A program made the translations under genes and the position numbers. Positions 61,678 through 64,000 of a stretch of 64,000 bases of DNA are shown one piece after another; the first letter of the stretch is position 1; each line of letters begins with the position of its first letter. The notes beneath the pieces were generated by a model, which saw only the letters and a list, made by a program, of their open reading frames with translations, made no database searches and had not been told where the DNA came from. The stretch is from assembly GCA_964453435.1 (NCBI GenBank), contig CAYVQZ010000024.1:1-64000 (forward strand). Reading direction: 5' to 3'. This stretch comes from CAYVQZ01 sp964453435. GTDB lineage: Bacteria; Abyssobacteria; SURF-5.

Positions 61678-62712
61678 GTGGGTTCCAAGAAAACCGCTCG
61701 GGATAAGGTTCTCGCCCTTTTGGGGGGAGAGAGGGATGGAGAACTGCTATGTTTCAGTGGGATGGGAAACGTGACGACCGCAGGGGCCAAGGAGACCGGC
61801 GTGCGCTTTGCCGAGGCGCACACCGATTCGACCAAAATGGCGACACTCGCTGCGAGCACGTATAAGCTGTTCGGATTCGAATGCGCGGTGGTTCCGTTCG
61901 ATGTCGCCATCGAGGCTGAGCTGCTGGGATGCCCTATCAATTTTTACACCCATGTTGACCCCGAGGAAATTCTGTATCCGACTGTGAAGGAGAAACGGGT
62001 CGCGGCCGCAGGAGACATCAGATTACCCGATAGTCTTTCAACCGCGGGAAGAGTGCCGGTTGTCATCGAGGCGCTGGATTCGCTCAAACGAGACATCGGG
62101 GAAGAAGTGGCCATTGGCACATACATAATGGGTCCTTTCACGATAGCCGGCCAGACAATGGAGTTGGATGACCTTCTGAAGCTCTGCCTGAAAAAACCTG
62201 AGTCTGTCGCGCAAATACTCGATATTTATGCCGACTTGGTCATTCGGTTGGTGGCGGTTTATTTCGATGCGGGCGCCGATTATATCACTATCAGGGAAAT
62301 GGGCGCGACCTCTGACGTTCTCAGGCCGGCCCTGTTCAAGAAAGTGGTCGAGCCTCGCCTGAAGAAGATTTTTGCCGCGGTCCGCGGTCCCATGGTGCTG
62401 CATATCTGCGGGAAATCCAACAATATTATGGAATCGATGAACAGATGTGGAGCAAGCGCCCTCAGCGTTGACCAGAAGAACGATTTGCGACAAACGCGCG
62501 AGACTATCGGAAAAGAACCCATTCTTCTGGGCAATTTCGACCCGTTCAATGTTCTTGTGAAAGGGACGCCGGAAGACGCGAGACGGGCGGTGCTCGAGTG
62601 TGTTGAGGGAGGCGTGGACGCCGTGTGGCCCGGTTGTGACATCTGGCCGACCGCTCCCAGGGAAAACGTCGAGGCTCTGATGAAAGCTGTGAAAAACGTC
62701 GGAACGAGGTAG
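61678..62712 (+). CDS. MtaA/UROD-family corrinoid methyltransferase (second copy)
   Basis: Protein of 344 residues. MVLHICGKSNN holds the zinc His-Cys pair and WPGCDIWPTAP the third Cys. MGPFTIAGQTMELDD lies in the barrel. The start is GTG at 61678 with AAAAGGAG upstream. It is 18 bases after the mtrH-like stop and 18 bases before the corrinoid gene, so the three are one transcript. With the copy at 57587 the operon has two methyltransferases, possibly for two substrates or for substrate and activation steps. Confidence 0.9.
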   Translation: MGSKKTARDKVLALLGGERDGELLCFSGMGNVTTAGAKETGVRFAEAHTDSTKMATLAASTYKLFGFECAVVPFDVAIEAELLGCPINFYTHVDPEEILYPTVKEKRVAAAGDIRLPDSLSTAGRVPVVIEALDSLKRDIGEEVAIGTYIMGPFTIAGQTMELDDLLKLCLKKPESVAQILDIYADLVIRLVAVYFDAGADYITIREMGATSDVLRPALFKKVVEPRLKKIFAAVRGPMVLHICGKSNNIMESMNRCGASALSVDQKNDLRQTRETIGKEPILLGNFDPFNVLVKGTPEDARRAVLECVEGGVDAVWPGCDIWPTAPRENVEALMKAVKNVGTR

Positions 62713-62729
62713 AAAAGAGAGGCGTGACG

Positions 62730-63395
62730 ATGACGGATGACGGAAAAAGGGAAGAACTGCTGAAAAGACTCGCGGAAGGAGTGTTGAAATTCGAAGAGGA
62801 AGAGGTCGTCAAGGCTGCGAATGAGGTTTTGGAACTTGGTTTCGATGCGTACGACGCTATTATGAACGGCCTGGCAAAAGGGATGGATGAGGCCGGAAGG
62901 CTCTGGGAGGAGGAAGAATACTTCGTGCCCGAGCTTCTGTTGTGCGCGGATGCATTGTACGCCGGTCTCGGTATCCTGAGACCGCACGTCAAGATGGAAG
63001 ACCAGGCAAAAAATAAGGGGGTCGTCGTTATCGGGACGGTTCAGGGCGATGTGCATGACATTGGCAAGAATCTTGTAAAGATGATGTTCGAGGTGGCCGG
63101 CTTTGAAGTGCACGACCTCGGCAAGGACGTGGAGTTGGAAAGATTCGTCGAGGAACAGCTCAAGACCAATGCAGAACTGGTCTGCCTGTCGGCAATGATG
63201 ACAACGTCAATGCTTGGTATGGAACGTGTCATCAAAATGATTCGCGAGAAGAATCCGAATGTGAAGGTTATGATAGGCGGCGCTCCCATAACGGGGGAGG
63301 TCGTGACAAAGTTCGGCGCCGACGGCACAGCGGATAACGCGTCAAACGCGCTGAAGGAAGCGCTGAGAATGGTCGCTTCGCTCAGGGAGATGTAG
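62730..63395 (+). CDS. B12-binding corrinoid protein (MtaC/MtbC type)
   Basis: Protein of 221 residues. An N-terminal helical cap domain (about residues 1-85) is followed by the B12-binding Rossmann domain: GTVQGDVHDIGKNLV gives D-x-H-x-x-G, the His that ligates cobalt, then SAMMTTSMLGM (the S-x-L-type loop) and MIGGAPIT (the GG loop). It carries the methyl group between methyltransferases I and II. I chose ATG 62730, with GAGAGG upstream; GTG 62724 is also in frame. It is the last gene of the operon. Confidence 0.93.
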   Translation: MTDDGKREELLKRLAEGVLKFEEEEVVKAANEVLELGFDAYDAIMNGLAKGMDEAGRLWEEEEYFVPELLLCADALYAGLGILRPHVKMEDQAKNKGVVVIGTVQGDVHDIGKNLVKMMFEVAGFEVHDLGKDVELERFVEEQLKTNAELVCLSAMMTTSMLGMERVIKMIREKNPNVKVMIGGAPITGEVVTKFGADGTADNASNALKEALRMVASLREM

Positions 63396-63485
63396 CCTCT
63401 GCATTATTGACTTTTCTCAAAAGAATATGCTAAATAGACCCTGCGATTGAGACGAGACAGGGCCTGCTTGTGAGGAAAAGTGCGG

Positions 63486-63935
63486 ATGATTGAGGGTGTC
63501 AGACTGGTACACTTGGAAGTTCACGCAGACGATCGCGGGTATCTCATCGAAATTTTGCGGGCAACGGACGAGCACTTCACGAAATTCGGACAGGTTTATA
63601 TCGTCGGCAATATGTCGCGCGGTGTCATCAGGGCGTTCCACAAGCACGAAGTGCTCTGGGATTGGTTCTTCATCAGTCACGGGGCGGCCAAGTTCGTGCT
63701 GCGAGATGACCGACCGGACAGTCCGACCTATGAACAGATGGATACCTACGTCATCACACAGCGGAATCCATCCCTCCTTGTCGTTCCCCCGGGCGTTTTT
63801 CACGGCTGGATGTCGCTCGAGGACGACACCCAGCTGATCAGCACGGCGAGCGAGGTGTACAAACGGGAGAAGCCGGATGAAATGCGGATTCCGCCCGACT
63901 CGTTTGGCTATAGTTGGGAAATCAAGGGGAGATAA
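63486..63935 (+). CDS. dTDP-4-dehydrorhamnose 3,5-epimerase-like cupin
   Basis: Protein of 149 residues, a small cupin related to RmlC. It starts VRLVHLEVHADDRGYLIEIL, has RGVIRAFHKHEVLWDWFF in place of the usual RGLHYQ catalytic-His segment, and VVPPGVFHGW near residue 107. It is shorter than RmlC (about 180) and may be an isomerase of a different sugar nucleotide. A GTG at 63480 is also in frame. The next gene is a sugar-nucleotide epimerase/dehydratase, supporting a sugar role. Confidence 0.85.
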   Translation: MIEGVRLVHLEVHADDRGYLIEILRATDEHFTKFGQVYIVGNMSRGVIRAFHKHEVLWDWFFISHGAAKFVLRDDRPDSPTYEQMDTYVITQRNPSLLVVPPGVFHGWMSLEDDTQLISTASEVYKREKPDEMRIPPDSFGYSWEIKGR

Positions 63936-63955
63936 TTCCGGGAGGCATCGAGCCA

Positions 63956-64000
63956 ATGATATTGGTGACCGGTGGAGCCGGCTACATCGGCTGTGTGCTC
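63956..64000 (+). CDS. NAD-dependent sugar-nucleotide epimerase/dehydratase, N-terminal part
   Basis: Only 15 codons lie in the window: MILVTGGAGYIGCVL, the T-G-G-A-G-Y-I-G cofactor loop of GalE/RmlB-type extended SDRs. GGGAGG precedes the ATG. The gene continues beyond the window edge. Confidence 0.75.
   Translation, partial: MILVTGGAGYIGCVL

Noticed and set aside
1..64000. CRISPR array
   Set aside because: No set of regularly spaced identical repeats was seen; the hairpin words are irregular in spacing and sequence.
1..64000. tRNA or rRNA genes
   Set aside because: I looked for T-arm words and conserved rRNA stretches and saw none.

Overview
This 64 kb window reads as chromosomal DNA of an uncultured, strictly anaerobic, heterotrophic bacterium. 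The evidence is an oxygen-sensitive radical-SAM sulfatase-maturating enzyme, a 2-oxoacid oxidoreductase (KorABC type), a corrinoid methyltransferase set with its ferredoxin-type reductive activator, and a fumarate-reductase-like flavoprotein. There is no rRNA, tRNA or ribosomal protein gene, so the lineage cannot be fixed. The gene mix resembles metagenome-derived sediment or subsurface lineages, but that is inference.

Layout. 1-2.3 kb is decayed DNA: a methyltransferase broken by a one-base frameshift, a patch of GGACAGTCC-type hairpin repeats, and a truncated sulfatase copy interrupted by a hairpin insert. 2.3-7.2 kb holds two Tat-exported sulfatases, a membrane protein and the maturase that would activate them. 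7.3-16.2 kb has a TPR protein, a molybdoenzyme relic, a ModE-like regulator behind a strong promoter with a ModE-like operator, a TauE/SafE exporter, an MBL hydrolase, TrkH/TrkA potassium uptake and an acyl-CoA synthetase alpha subunit. 16.4-25.3 kb has divergent RraA-like and IlvD/Edd genes, a flavoprotein with a small 2Fe-2S partner, an epimerase, another MBL protein, a DUF362 protein and an SDR gene with an internal deletion. 25.5-30.5 kb has lactate permease, an LVIVD-repeat protein and a TMTC-like membrane protein with TPRs.

30.6-36.1 kb is a compact minus-strand six-gene unit: TetR regulator, Cys-motif protein, PfkB kinase, class II aldolase, alkylsulfatase-like MBL protein and phosphotriesterase-like protein. 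A consensus promoter with a palindrome at its start site precedes it. 36.2-48.0 kb has VOC and SDR genes, a large uncharacterised protein, an acetoacetate-decarboxylase-like protein, a sodium:solute symporter, an FGE-like lipoprotein, a UROD-family protein, and a fucose-isomerase-like/GH4 pair. 48.0-48.8 kb repeats the hairpin family of the left end. 48.8-54.6 kb is a five-gene operon: GltD-like flavoprotein fused to two 4Fe-4S clusters, KorA, KorB, KorC and an acyl-CoA ligase. 54.9-56.8 kb encodes membrane proteins. 57.0-63.4 kb encodes a complete methyl-transfer system (two MtaA/UROD proteins, activator, MtrH-like protein, corrinoid protein) behind a leader with promoter and terminator. The window ends in sugar-nucleotide genes.

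Together the genes suggest growth on sulfated or methylated plant- or algal-type compounds: sulfate ester removal outside the cytoplasm, sugar isomerase/kinase/aldolase steps inside, methyl-group transfer from methoxylated compounds or methylamines to a pterin, and oxidative decarboxylation of 2-oxoacids. Substrates are inferred from families only.
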